Below are positions 24,272 through 31,820 of a stretch of 43,323 nt of DNA, piece by piece. A program made the position numbers and the translations under genes. The stretch's first letter is position 1, and every line of letters starts with the position of its first letter. The DNA comes from JAFALX01 sp036378495 (GTDB lineage Bacteria; Chloroflexota; Dormibacteria; Aeolococcales; Aeolococcaceae). A model generated the notes under the pieces. It was given only the letters and a program-made list of their open reading frames with translations, ran no database searches and had not been told where the DNA came from. The DNA is taken from contig DASUWI010000082.1 in the NCBI GenBank assembly GCA_036378495.1, forward strand, positions 1-43,323, written 5' to 3'.

Positions 24272-24508
24272 TCAGGCCGGGTCGCGCTGGTGCTCGCCCT
24301 CCTCGCCGACCGGTGCCAGCCGCAGGGCGACACGCGGGCACTCGGCGATGGCGCGGCGCGCGTGCACCATCAGGTCGCGGGGAACGGCGATGGGGTCGAT
24401 GATCGGATAGCCCCAGTCGTCGAGACGGATGCGCTCGGGGAACAGCTCCGCGCACACGCCGTGCGCCTTGCACGCGATGGGGTCGACGTGAAGCCGCTGC
24501 GGTCTCAT
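24272..24508 (-). CDS. Ferredoxin, single-cluster CxxHxxC type
   Basis: A 78-residue ferredoxin with IACKAHGVCAELFPE (CxxHxxC) and AIAECPRVAL (CP), the pattern of actinobacterial 3Fe-4S or variant 4Fe-4S ferredoxins that often serve P450s. It is small and soluble. ATG 24508 overlaps the stop of the NuoF-like gene (ATGA), so it is the last gene of the redox operon and probably shuttles electrons to or from that flavoprotein. Confidence 0.88.
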   Translation of the reverse strand: MRPQRLHVDPIACKAHGVCAELFPERIRLDDWGYPIIDPIAVPRDLMVHARRAIAECPRVALRLAPVGEEGEHQRDPA

Positions 24509-25782
24509 CGCCAGCCGGCCGGCAGCGCCGGCGTGGGCAGGATGGGCGCGTGCCGCGACGCGCCGCAGGGATGCCCGCGCGCGTGGCGCTCGAGGTCGTC
24601 GCCGAAGACGGCGAGGGCGCTGCGCAGCAGCAGCACGGCACCGTCGGGATGGCGGCATGCGCCGCGGCCGTAGATCTCACCAGCCCAGCGCCTGAGCGTC
24701 GCAACCGAGCGCAGCCCCGCGCGGCCGAGCGCCACCGCGTGCAGCAGCTCGGAGACGGCGGGCAGGCCCATATGGCAGGGGCCGCACTGGCCCGCCGACT
24801 CGCGAGCCAGGAACGTGATGATCCTGTCGGTCTCGGCGACGCCGCACGCAGAACGCGGGAGCACGGCGATGACCCCGGCACCGAGCCCGGCGCCGGCACG
24901 CGCGAGCGCGAGGCGGTTGAGCCCGAGCGGCCACGCCTCGGCCGCGTGAAGCCAGGTGCCGAAGTACCCTCCGACAAGCACTGCCAGAGGCTCCGCACCG
25001 GCTCCCCCTGCGGCGTCGACAGTCTCGCCGATCGTCATGTCCAGGCTCACCTCGTGCACTCCCGGGGCGCCGACCGCGCCGCACACCGTGACCAGCGCGG
25101 TGCCGGGAGAGTCCGCGGTGCCAACGCTGCGGAACCACGCCGCACCGCGGCGCGCCACGAGTGCGGTGTGCGCCAGCGTCTCGACGTTGTGCAGCAGGGT
25201 GGGGTGGCCGTCCACCCCCGCCTCGTACGGTCGCGGCGGCACCACGCTCGGGCGCGCAGCGCGGCCGTTGAGCCGGTTGACCACGGCGGTCTCCTCGCCG
25301 GCGACGTAGCGCATCGGGGCCGCACGCAGCTCGACTGTCACCTCGCCGGGCGGGCGCTCCGCGATCGCGGCGGACAGCGCGGAGACAAGCGAGGCGTTGG
25401 CCCTCGACACGTAGAGGACCGCGCGCGTCGCGCCCACGGCCTCCACGGCGTGCTGGATGCCGTCGAGCACCAGGTGCGGCCGGAGAGCCAGGAGCGTCTG
25501 GTCCTTGATGCTGGCGGGCTCCGTCTCCACCGCGTCGGCGACCACGACGGCAGCCCACGCCCGCTGCGCGTGCGAAGCCACGGCGCGCCACTTTCGTCCC
25601 GCGGGGAACCCGGCTCCGCCGCGGCCGGCCAGCCCGCTGCGCTCGAGCTCGTCGATCAGCGCCGCACCCAGCGGTGGTCGCTCGCCGAACGTCGCCAGGT
25701 GAGCGGTGATCCCCTCCGGCGCGGGGGTCGCAGGCAGCAGCCGGGCGGGCGCGGTCCTGCGTATGCGGACAGGCGCGGTCAC
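24505..25782 (-). CDS. NuoF-like flavoprotein with SLBB and Fe-S region
   Basis: A 425-residue homologue of complex I subunit NuoF. FMN/NADH motifs are kept: GRGGAGFPAGRKW (~50-62) and VAGEETAVVNRLNG (~155), with HPTLLHNVETLAH after it. An SLBB-like domain follows. In the C-terminal Fe-S region, NuoF's SCGxCxPC is AGQCGPC here, so the first Cys is Ala; GACRHPDG supplies a later Cys and a last Cys lies at HPCG. A 4Fe-4S cluster would need another ligand. GTG 25782 overlaps the upstream membrane gene (GTGA). It probably passes electrons between NADH, the ferredoxin and the membrane partner. Confidence 0.85.
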   Translation of the reverse strand: MTAPVRIRRTAPARLLPATPAPEGITAHLATFGERPPLGAALIDELERSGLAGRGGAGFPAGRKWRAVASHAQRAWAAVVVADAVETEPASIKDQTLLALRPHLVLDGIQHAVEAVGATRAVLYVSRANASLVSALSAAIAERPPGEVTVELRAAPMRYVAGEETAVVNRLNGRAARPSVVPPRPYEAGVDGHPTLLHNVETLAHTALVARRGAAWFRSVGTADSPGTALVTVCGAVGAPGVHEVSLDMTIGETVDAAGGAGAEPLAVLVGGYFGTWLHAAEAWPLGLNRLALARAGAGLGAGVIAVLPRSACGVAETDRIITFLARESAGQCGPCHMGLPAVSELLHAVALGRAGLRSVATLRRWAGEIYGRGACRHPDGAVLLLRSALAVFGDDLERHARGHPCGASRHAPILPTPALPAGWR

Positions 25783-26477
25783 GGCGACGACGGTGCAGCC
25801 GACGCTGCCGGTGCCAGCAGGTTCGAGGGCGTGCCCGCCGCCGAGGCCCACCCCGGTTGCAGCGGTCCGCTCGCCGTCCACGCCACCAGGGCCACGACGC
25901 CGGCCAGGCTCACCACCATCGCCGTCGCCCGCAGCGCAGCGTGCCGCGGCCAGCCGATGCCCAGCCGCCACACGAGCGTGACCGCAACCACCCCGACGCA
26001 GACGACGTCGAGGAGGATCCCCCAGGCGGATCGCGTGTCCGTCCCCGTCCCGATCGTGTGCAGCACCGCGACCGGCCAGGAGACGTAGGCCAGCATGTGC
26101 ACGGCCTGCCAGGCCCGCCAGCTGAGGTGGCGCCGCAGCAGGCTCGTGACGACGATCGCCACGAAGAGCTCGATGGCGACCACGCCAAGGCCGAGCCACA
26201 GCGGCCGGTAGCCGGCGGTGAACGGTACCACCGCGTCTTTGACCGTGAGGCCGGCGAAGGGGTCGATGATCGAGGTGGCGATGTGGATCGCGACGAATAC
26301 CACGGTCAGCAGCGAGAGATTGCGGTGCAGCGCCTGCGTGAGAAACCGAGGCCACGTCGCCGAGTGCCAGCGCGCCGACATGAGGAGGCCGAGCACGACC
26401 ACGGCGGACAGCAGCAGGAGCGCCGCGTAGCCGCTGCCCCGCGTGGCGTACCAGAGCGGAGTCGGCCCGACCGTCAG
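25779..26477 (-). CDS. Ferric-reductase-like transmembrane protein
   Basis: A ~232-residue polytopic protein of the ferric reductase-like family, expected to bind two b haems between helices and carry electrons across the membrane. His-containing helices: ALHRNLSLLTVVFVAIHIA and WQAVHMLAYVSWPVAVLHTIG. The first ~25 residues GPTPLWYATRGSGYAALLLLSAVVV contain the family's TM1 but have no ATG/GTG before them. A CTG at 26477 forms a CTGA overlap with the stop of the upstream gene and has GGAGG 3 bases before it; I take that as the start. GTG 26402 would cut TM1. Confidence 0.8.
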   Translation of the reverse strand: MTVGPTPLWYATRGSGYAALLLLSAVVVLGLLMSARWHSATWPRFLTQALHRNLSLLTVVFVAIHIATSIIDPFAGLTVKDAVVPFTAGYRPLWLGLGVVAIELFVAIVVTSLLRRHLSWRAWQAVHMLAYVSWPVAVLHTIGTGTDTRSAWGILLDVVCVGVVAVTLVWRLGIGWPRHAALRATAMVVSLAGVVALVAWTASGPLQPGWASAAGTPSNLLAPAASAAPSSP

Positions 26478-26755
26478 GAGCCTCCGGACACGATGACCGG
26501 CGTCGAACCGCCGAACTGGGGGGCCTGCGCCGGTGGGTTGAACCCACCGCCCGTGTCGCCCGAGCCACCGCTCTCAGCGGGCGGAGCCGCGGCCTGGGTC
26601 TGGTCGACGGCGTGGCCCGGAATGCTGGCCACGGCAAGCCCGGCGCCGATGCCGGTCACCGCCGCGGCGGCGGCCGCCGCCCACCACGTGAGCCGGCGCG
26701 CGCGCGTCCGAGCCTCCTCGCGCGAGCGCGCCGCAGCCGCGACCTCGGGTTCCAT
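26474..26755 (-). CDS. Small membrane-anchored protein with SGGS tail
   Basis: A 93-residue protein: a charged N-terminus (EEARTRARRLTWW), one membrane helix (AAAAAAAVTGIGAGLAVASI), then a Gly/Pro/Ser-rich tail outside the membrane that ends in PVIVSGGS. It overlaps the ferric-reductase-like gene by 4 bases and is the first gene of the redox operon. No Cys or His cluster is present, so it is not itself an electron carrier. It may hold or position an external partner. Function not recognised. Confidence 0.65.
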   Translation of the reverse strand: MEPEVAAAARSREEARTRARRLTWWAAAAAAAVTGIGAGLAVASIPGHAVDQTQAAAPPAESGGSGDTGGGFNPPAQAPQFGGSTPVIVSGGS

Positions 26756-26830
26756 CGCCGTAGATCGTGACGCGCGCGCCTTACAGAAGCATGAGAACCG
26801 GCTCGGAGGCTGGGAGGCGCGGGGGAGGGG

Positions 26831-27517
26831 TCAGCCTGCCCAGGCGGGGTGCTCGGAGGTCTCCCGTGCGCTGGCGATCTCGGTGGCGATCGTGGCCTCC
26901 AGCTCCGCATAGAACTGGCGCCGCGCCTCCTCGTCCTGCATCTCGCTCAGGCGCTCCCCGCGCGCCCGGCGGCTGATCCACGGCGGCACGTCCCGGAAGG
27001 CGATGCGCGACCCCAGCCGAACCGCGAGCGTGTCCGGCGCCTCCTCGGTGACGAAGAGGGTGATCTTCGCCACCACACCGGTGTCGTCGACCAGCCGCCA
27101 GCTCCGCTCCCAGCGTGAGCTGCGGTCGGCGTTGAAGGCCTTGGTCACGTCGGCATCGGCGATCACCTGCTCGGTGGGCAGCGCGGCCACGCGCAGCCGT
27201 GTGCGGATGCCCTCATCCAGCGCGGAGCCCACGTGCTGCACCAGCGACGGCCCGCGGTTGTCGATGTCGGGGAGCCCGGCGCGCACCCTGGCCTTGGCGC
27301 CGAGGGCACGCATGGTGCCGCCGTGGCGCCGGCAGTACGCGACATCATCGACCAAAACGGTGTGATCGGCGCAGAACACGGCACGGCAGCCGCGCCCGCG
27401 GCGATCGCGGTAGCTGCACGCCATGGCGTCGGTGCTCGAACATCCCTGCGCCTGGCAGCGGAGCCCGCTGGGCGGCGCCGTGGCGGGAGGGGCGGGCTTG
27501 CGACGGAAGATCGGCAT
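26831..27517 (-). CDS. Cys/His-rich (AN1-like) hypothetical protein
   Basis: A 228-residue soluble protein. Residues ~20-66 hold a Cys/His cluster: CQAQGC, ACSYRDRRGRGC, VFCADH and YCRRHGG. The spacing suggests a cross-brace fold binding two zincs, somewhat like AN1 fingers (compare GCRAVFCADH). The remaining ~160 residues are helical and charged with no motif I know. ATG 27517 is chosen because it begins MPIFRRKPA just before the cluster; a longer frame upstream overlaps aroF. Function unknown; protein or nucleic-acid binding is a guess. Confidence 0.6.
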   Translation of the reverse strand: MPIFRRKPAPPATAPPSGLRCQAQGCSSTDAMACSYRDRRGRGCRAVFCADHTVLVDDVAYCRRHGGTMRALGAKARVRAGLPDIDNRGPSLVQHVGSALDEGIRTRLRVAALPTEQVIADADVTKAFNADRSSRWERSWRLVDDTGVVAKITLFVTEEAPDTLAVRLGSRIAFRDVPPWISRRARGERLSEMQDEEARRQFYAELEATIATEIASARETSEHPAWAG

Positions 27518-27543
27518 GGTGCTGCCCGAAGGCGAGCCCCATG

Positions 27544-28596
27544 CTAAGCCCGGCCGGCCGGCACCTCCGGTGACGGCGCTGTCGCGAGACGCCGATCCAG
27601 CGCCACCGCAAGGCGCTGCAACCGCGCCATGAGGTCGTCGAACATGGGCAGCGTCAGCGACTGCGCCCCGTCGCTGAGCGCGCGCTCGGGGTCCGGGTGC
27701 ACCTCGATCAGCAGTCCATCGGCTCCCGCGGCCAGCGCGGCCAGCGCCATCGGCCCCACCAGGTGCCGGTGACCGGTGGCGTGCGACGGGTCGACGACGA
27801 CCGGCAGGTGCGCCAGCGACTTCACCACCGGGACCGCGCTCAGGTCGAGCGTGTTCCGGGTGCTGGCCTCGAAGGTGCGGATGCCGCGCTCGCAGAGCAC
27901 GACGTTGGGGTTGCCGTGGGCCACGATGTACTCCGCCGCCAGCAGCCACTCTTCGATGGTGTTGCTGAGCCCGCGCTTCAGCAGCACGGGGCGCCTCGAC
28001 TCACCGACGGCCTCGAGCAGCGAGAAGTTCTGAGCGTTGCGGGTTCCCACCTGGAGCATGTCGGCGTGCTCGGACACGTTCTCGACGTCGGATGGGTTGA
28101 GCACCTCGGTGACGAATGGCAGGCCGGTCTGCTTGCGGGCCTCGGCCAGATAGCGCAGGCCCTCGAGCCCGAGCCCGCGAAAGGAGTACGGCGACGAGCG
28201 GGGCTTGAAGGCGCCGCCGCGCAGCATGGCGGCCCCGGCGGCGGCCACCCCCTTCGCGGTGGTGAGCACCTGGTCAGCGCCCTCCACGGCGCACGGTCCC
28301 GCCATCACCGCACAGCTGCCGTCGCCGAGACGCACGCCGGAGACGTCCACGATCGTGTCCCCAGGATGCCACTCGCGTGTCACCTGCTTGTACGGCTTGC
28401 TGACGGGAATGGCGTCGAGCACACCGGGCAGGTCGACGATCGAGTCGCGGATCGACACCGGGTTGCTCCCCAGCACGCCGATGGCGAGGCGGTCGGCGCC
28501 GGGCAGCTCGATGGGCCGGAACCCCTGTGCGCGCACGTGGTCCGCGACGTTCTGGATCTCTTCGGGCGTTGCGTTCACGTTCATCAGAATCAGCAC
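27544..28596 (-). CDS. aroF: DAHP synthase (3-deoxy-7-phosphoheptulonate synthase)
   Basis: A 350-residue enzyme for the first step of the shikimate pathway (PEP + erythrose-4-phosphate). It is the type I-beta form: an N-terminal ferredoxin-like regulatory domain (MNVNATPEEIQNVADHV, ~1-85), then the barrel with AGPCAVEG (~115), GAFKPRSSPYSFRG (~145), TRNAQNF and DPSHATGHR (~285). GTG 28596 gives VLILMNVNAT, matching the usual N-terminus, and a TACGCT box ends 9 bases upstream. The neighbours are not aromatic-pathway genes. Confidence 0.92.
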   Translation of the reverse strand: MLILMNVNATPEEIQNVADHVRAQGFRPIELPGADRLAIGVLGSNPVSIRDSIVDLPGVLDAIPVSKPYKQVTREWHPGDTIVDVSGVRLGDGSCAVMAGPCAVEGADQVLTTAKGVAAAGAAMLRGGAFKPRSSPYSFRGLGLEGLRYLAEARKQTGLPFVTEVLNPSDVENVSEHADMLQVGTRNAQNFSLLEAVGESRRPVLLKRGLSNTIEEWLLAAEYIVAHGNPNVVLCERGIRTFEASTRNTLDLSAVPVVKSLAHLPVVVDPSHATGHRHLVGPMALAALAAGADGLLIEVHPDPERALSDGAQSLTLPMFDDLMARLQRLAVALDRRLATAPSPEVPAGRA

Positions 28597-28605
28597 GTCG
28601 GCCGA

Positions 28606-28611
28606 AGCGTA
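28606..28611 (-). promoter_or_regulatory. -10 box TACGCT near start of aroF
   Basis: TACGCT on the minus strand lies 9 bases before GTG 28596, so the leader would be absent or 1-3 bases long. Confidence 0.4.
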
Positions 28612-28640
28612 CCAATGATCGGAGCGGGCTCCGCCCGAGG

Positions 28641-29225
28641 TCAGTCGGCCGTCACCCATGCCCAGTCGCGGCTGAGCAGCTGGTCGAAGAGCTGTGATTG
28701 CGCGCTGAACTGGCTCCGCGAGGTGATGAGCTCGATCTCGTACATGGCCCCGCCGTGCGCAACCACGACGTCCTTGGTCTGCACCGCCGTCCCGTCCAGC
28801 GTCGACTGATACGTGATGGCGGTGGCGGCGCCGCCCGAGACGGTCGTGGGCATCGGCGTGCTGATGTCCGAGGCACCGGCGGCCTTGACACTCTGCAGAT
28901 AGGTGTCCACCTGCGACGCCGCAAGCGGTTGGCGCAGCTCGGTGACGACGACGATCGGCGTCACATCGCTGACGCCGCGCACCGCCGGCGTCGGCTCCGG
29001 TCCGCGAAGCAGCATCAGCAGGTTGCCGTCGGGACGGACGGCTGCGATCACCGATGCGTTGCTGGTGGCGTCGCTCCAACCCGGCGGCACGGTGAGCCAG
29101 AAGGCAACGGTCTTGGCCGGCGTGGGTGCGGGCTTCACCGGCGGACTCGTGCGTGCCGCGGCTGCCGGTGCGCAGGCGGATGCGATCGTTGCAGCCACCA
29201 CTGTCAGCAACTTAGCGGACCGCAT
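28641..29225 (-). CDS. Secreted PsbP/LpqN-like protein, paralogue 1
   Basis: A 194-residue exported protein (MRSAKLLTVVAATIASACAPA; the SAC could be a lipobox). After a Pro-rich linker comes one domain beginning WLTVPPGWSD and ending LLSRDWAWVTAD. The layout (PPGW near the start, VVAHGGAMYEIELI near the end) resembles PsbP/DcrB-like domains. GAGGAG 1-6 bases upstream of ATG 29225 gives a leadered start. It is related to the next gene upstream (shared PRGW/PPGW, YLQSV, HGG-YEI and closing W-x-W). Role unknown. Confidence 0.7.
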   Translation of the reverse strand: MRSAKLLTVVAATIASACAPAAAARTSPPVKPAPTPAKTVAFWLTVPPGWSDATSNASVIAAVRPDGNLLMLLRGPEPTPAVRGVSDVTPIVVVTELRQPLAASQVDTYLQSVKAAGASDISTPMPTTVSGGAATAITYQSTLDGTAVQTKDVVVAHGGAMYEIELITSRSQFSAQSQLFDQLLSRDWAWVTAD

Positions 29226-29240
29226 GCTCCTCGGCTGGGC

Positions 29241-29867
29241 TCAATGCCAGTGCCAGGAGGCGAGCACCTCCTGCAGCGCGCTCGTCTGCGAGGGGAAGTC
29301 TGCTTGCGCCGTGTTCAGCACGATCTCGTACGTCTGGCCACCGTGGTTGACCAGCATGTCCTCCACCATGAGCACCGGCGCCTGAGCGGGCGGCGAGGCG
29401 CTGGCGGTGAGGTTGTAGGTGACGAACAGGCCGGTGGCGCCGTCGAGGTTGAACGGCTGGGGGGTGGTCACCGACGTGGCGCCGTTCTGGCCCACGCTCT
29501 GCAGGTACGAGGCCAGCTGATCGTCGGGCACCGGCTGGGCCACGGTGGTGACGTCGATGTGCTCGTTGCTCACGTTCGCTCCTGTCTGCGGCGCCATCAG
29601 CAGCATCTGCAGCGTGCCGGCGGCGGCGTTGATGGAGGCGGCCGCCTGGCCGTCGCTGGTGCGATCGATCCACCCTCGGGGCACGGTCACCGTGAAGGTG
29701 GACGCCTGGAACTGGGTGAGCGCTGCCGGGGTGGGGCTGGTGGGCGTGACCGTCGCCCGCGGCGGCGCCGGGGTGGCGGAGCCGCACGCACCAATCGAGA
29801 TGGACAGCGCCGCGACCAACGGTGCGGCGCCAAGCCTGCGCCGGAGCGGCACCCGGAGGCGGTGCAT
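29241..29867 (-). CDS. PsbP/LpqN-like lipoprotein, paralogue 2
   Basis: A 208-residue lipoprotein with an Arg-rich signal and lipobox IGAC. The domain starts FTVTVPRGWIDR, carries LASYLQSVG and VNHGGQTYEIVLN, and ends LASWHWH. It matches the downstream gene in order and spacing of these motifs, so the pair is an old tandem duplication. ATG 29867 has a TATCCT -10 box 8 bases upstream and is probably leaderless. It would sit on the outer face of the membrane. Function unknown. Confidence 0.72.
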   Translation of the reverse strand: MHRLRVPLRRRLGAAPLVAALSISIGACGSATPAPPRATVTPTSPTPAALTQFQASTFTVTVPRGWIDRTSDGQAAASINAAAGTLQMLLMAPQTGANVSNEHIDVTTVAQPVPDDQLASYLQSVGQNGATSVTTPQPFNLDGATGLFVTYNLTASASPPAQAPVLMVEDMLVNHGGQTYEIVLNTAQADFPSQTSALQEVLASWHWH

Positions 29868-29875
29868 CGCCCGAG

Positions 29876-29881
29876 AGGATA
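29876..29881 (-). promoter_or_regulatory. -10 box TATCCT, leaderless start of lipoprotein gene
   Basis: TATCCT on the minus strand, 8 bases before ATG 29867. Confidence 0.55.
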
Positions 29882-29933
29882 GCGGGCGGCTCCCGTCTCG
29901 CCGTTGGCCGTGCGACCGCGGGAAAATCGGCGC

Positions 29934-30755
29934 ATGGCGACGAGGTCGGTGGTGAGCGTCGAGCGGCTGAGGAGTGCCGATACCGTCCCGCTGCGGCGAC
30001 TCCTCGATATGGACCCGGTGATCCACGTCTACCTGCGGAGCGAGCTCCGCCTCGGCGTTGAGTACGCCGATTGGTGGGGAGTGCGCGACGGCGACTCCCT
30101 CCGGGCGGCCATCCTCGCCGGCGCCCTCGCGGTTCCCTGCATCTCCGACCGGCAGGACGCGTGGCGTCTTGCGGAGGCGGCGTGCGCGAAGTCGCCACCG
30201 CGGATGCTGGTCGGTCCGCGCGATGCCGTGATCGCGCTGCGCGACGCGCTGCTTCCGGTGCGCCGGCCGCGCGACGTGCGCGACCCACAGCCGTTGCTGA
30301 CGCTGACGCGCGACGTGGCGCTGCCGGACGTCGCGAGCCCGGTGCGCCTCGCGACACGCGCCGACGTGGAGGCGCTGACCGTCGCCGCAGCCGCGATGCA
30401 TCGCGAGGAGATGGGCGACCCGCTGCCCATGGACCCGGCGGCGTGGACCGCGCGCATGACCTCGCTCGTCGACCTCGGCTGGAGCTGGGTGTGGACCGAG
30501 CGCGACACCGTCATCTTCAAAGCCGAGCTCAGTGCCTGGACGCCGGAAGCGGTGCAGATCCAGGGCGTGTACACGCATCCTGGCAAGCGGCAGCGCGGCG
30601 TGGCCACCGCGGCGCTCGCGGTGATGTGCCGCACCGTCTTGCGCCAGGTGCCGGTGTGCAGCCTGTACGTCAACAACACCAACACGGGTGCGCTGCGCCT
30701 GTACGAGCGCCTGGGTTTCCGCCGAGCCGGCGATTTCGCCACCGTGTTCTACTAG
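29934..30755 (+). CDS. GNAT acetyltransferase with DUF4081 domain
   Basis: A 273-residue two-domain protein. The N-terminal part (VPLRRLLDMDPVIHVYLRSEL) is the DUF4081 type; the C-terminal GNAT domain shows GVYTHPGKRQRGVATAALAVM (acetyl-CoA loop) and LYVNNTNTGALRLYERLGFRRAG. Such actinobacterial proteins are thought to be acetyltransferases of unknown target. ATG 29934 is chosen; an in-frame GTG 30 bases upstream lacks support. The 66-base gap to the divergent lipoprotein holds both promoters. The SRPBCC gene follows after 4 bases. Confidence 0.85.
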   Translation: MATRSVVSVERLRSADTVPLRRLLDMDPVIHVYLRSELRLGVEYADWWGVRDGDSLRAAILAGALAVPCISDRQDAWRLAEAACAKSPPRMLVGPRDAVIALRDALLPVRRPRDVRDPQPLLTLTRDVALPDVASPVRLATRADVEALTVAAAAMHREEMGDPLPMDPAAWTARMTSLVDLGWSWVWTERDTVIFKAELSAWTPEAVQIQGVYTHPGKRQRGVATAALAVMCRTVLRQVPVCSLYVNNTNTGALRLYERLGFRRAGDFATVFY

Positions 30756-30759
30756 GTCG

Positions 30760-31218
30760 ATGGTCGAAACGCACTCCGACGTCACGCTGCCGGTGCCGCC
30801 GGAAGAGGCCTTCGAGGTGATCAGCGATCTCGAGCATGCGGACTGGCTGCCGGCGGTGCGCAGCCTGCGTCACATCGACGGCCCCACGCTCGCTCCGGGC
30901 TCGCGCTTCGCGGTCGAGGTCGGCTTTCTCGGCAAGCGGCTGAAGGGCGTGCTGGTGTGCCAGGAGATCGATGCGCCGCGCCGCCTCGCGCTGAAGCTCG
31001 AAGAGGGATTCGACCTCACCATCACAGTGGACGTGCGCCCGGTGCGCGGTGGCTGCTCCGTCGAGATCGGCGCGCGCTACACGATCGGTGGCGGGCCGCT
31101 CTCGCGCGCGGTCGAGATGTCGTCGGTGGGACCGGCGCGGCGCGAGACGGCGCGGGCCTGCGAGCAGCTTGCCGCACGTTTCGGCCGCCGCGCCGAGGTG
31201 GGACAACAACATCAGTGA
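30760..31218 (+). CDS. SRPBCC family protein (polyketide cyclase/CoxG-like)
   Basis: A 152-residue START-like helix-grip protein: VTLPVPPEEAFEVISDLEHADWLP opens the fold, followed by beta strands (RFAVEVGFLGKRLKGVLVCQEI, TITVDVRPV) and a long C-terminal helix. The family binds hydrophobic ligands in a central pocket; CoxG- and Coq10-like members act as carriers. No enzyme signature is visible. It begins 5 bases after the GNAT stop and its TGA shares a base with the ATG of the sigma-like gene (TGATG), so all three are one operon. Confidence 0.85.
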   Translation: MVETHSDVTLPVPPEEAFEVISDLEHADWLPAVRSLRHIDGPTLAPGSRFAVEVGFLGKRLKGVLVCQEIDAPRRLALKLEEGFDLTITVDVRPVRGGCSVEIGARYTIGGGPLSRAVEMSSVGPARRETARACEQLAARFGRRAEVGQQHQ

Positions 31219-31778
31219 TGCATGCCGACGACACCGATCTCGACGCGCTCGCGGCCCAGGTTCGCGCCGTGCCGGCGCTGGACCTCGAGGAGGTCGGCCA
31301 CCTGCTGCCGGGCGCCGCGGCTGCGGGGCCCGCCCGGGAGCGGCTGGTGCAGGACCAGCTGCGCGTCGCACTCGACGAGGTGCTGACGCGGCGCGACCGC
31401 GGCGTCGACGTGGTCGACCTGTTCCAGGAGGCGTCGGTGGCCGCCATCGTCGCCGTGTCGGAGTACGCGGACCGCGGCGGGCCGCCCGAGGGCTTGCATC
31501 GCTACGTCGGCCGCGTCATCGGTGTGCATCTCGAGGCCGCGATCGAGGAGGCGGAGATCGAGCGTCGCTCCGATGAGGCGTTCGTACGCGACGCGCAGAG
31601 CTACGAGGATGCGGAGCTCAACCTGCGTCACGAGCTCGGGCGCAGCGCCACCAACACGGAGATCGCCGCGCTGCTCGCATGGCCCGAGGAGCGCGTCGCC
31701 GTCGTGGCGGAAGCCGTCACGGCAGCGCGCCAGATCTGGGACTCCGAGATCGTTCAGTACCTCGACGATACGGACTGA
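31218..31778 (+). CDS. Sigma-70-like protein lacking region 4
   Basis: A 186-residue helical protein. GVDVVDLFQEASVAAIVAVSEYAD aligns with sigma region 2 (compare DLIQEGNIGLxRAVxxFD), and LRHELGRSATNTEIAALLAWPEERVAVV with region 3 (ELGRxPTxxEIAxxL). The melting motif (WWIRQAI type) is replaced by LHRYVGRVIGVHLEAA and no region 4 follows; the end QIWDSEIVQYLDD is acidic. It probably cannot start transcription by itself and may act as an anti-sigma decoy or an adaptor. It is translationally coupled (TGATG) to the SRPBCC gene. Confidence 0.6.
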   Translation: MHADDTDLDALAAQVRAVPALDLEEVGHLLPGAAAAGPARERLVQDQLRVALDEVLTRRDRGVDVVDLFQEASVAAIVAVSEYADRGGPPEGLHRYVGRVIGVHLEAAIEEAEIERRSDEAFVRDAQSYEDAELNLRHELGRSATNTEIAALLAWPEERVAVVAEAVTAARQIWDSEIVQYLDDTD

Positions 31779-31820
31779 CGCGCGTTCGTTTGCGGTGTGC
31801 CAGGCCCGCCGCGCACGGCG

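Noticed and set aside
24550..26088. 512-residue open frame on the plus strand across the redox operon
   Set aside because: Antisense to three overlapping genes with clear family motifs; low-complexity His/Arg/Ala content.
25783..26637. N-terminal extension of the NuoF-like frame (285 extra residues)
   Set aside because: It is the wrong-frame translation of the ferric-reductase-like gene; GTG 25782 in a GTGA overlap is the natural start.
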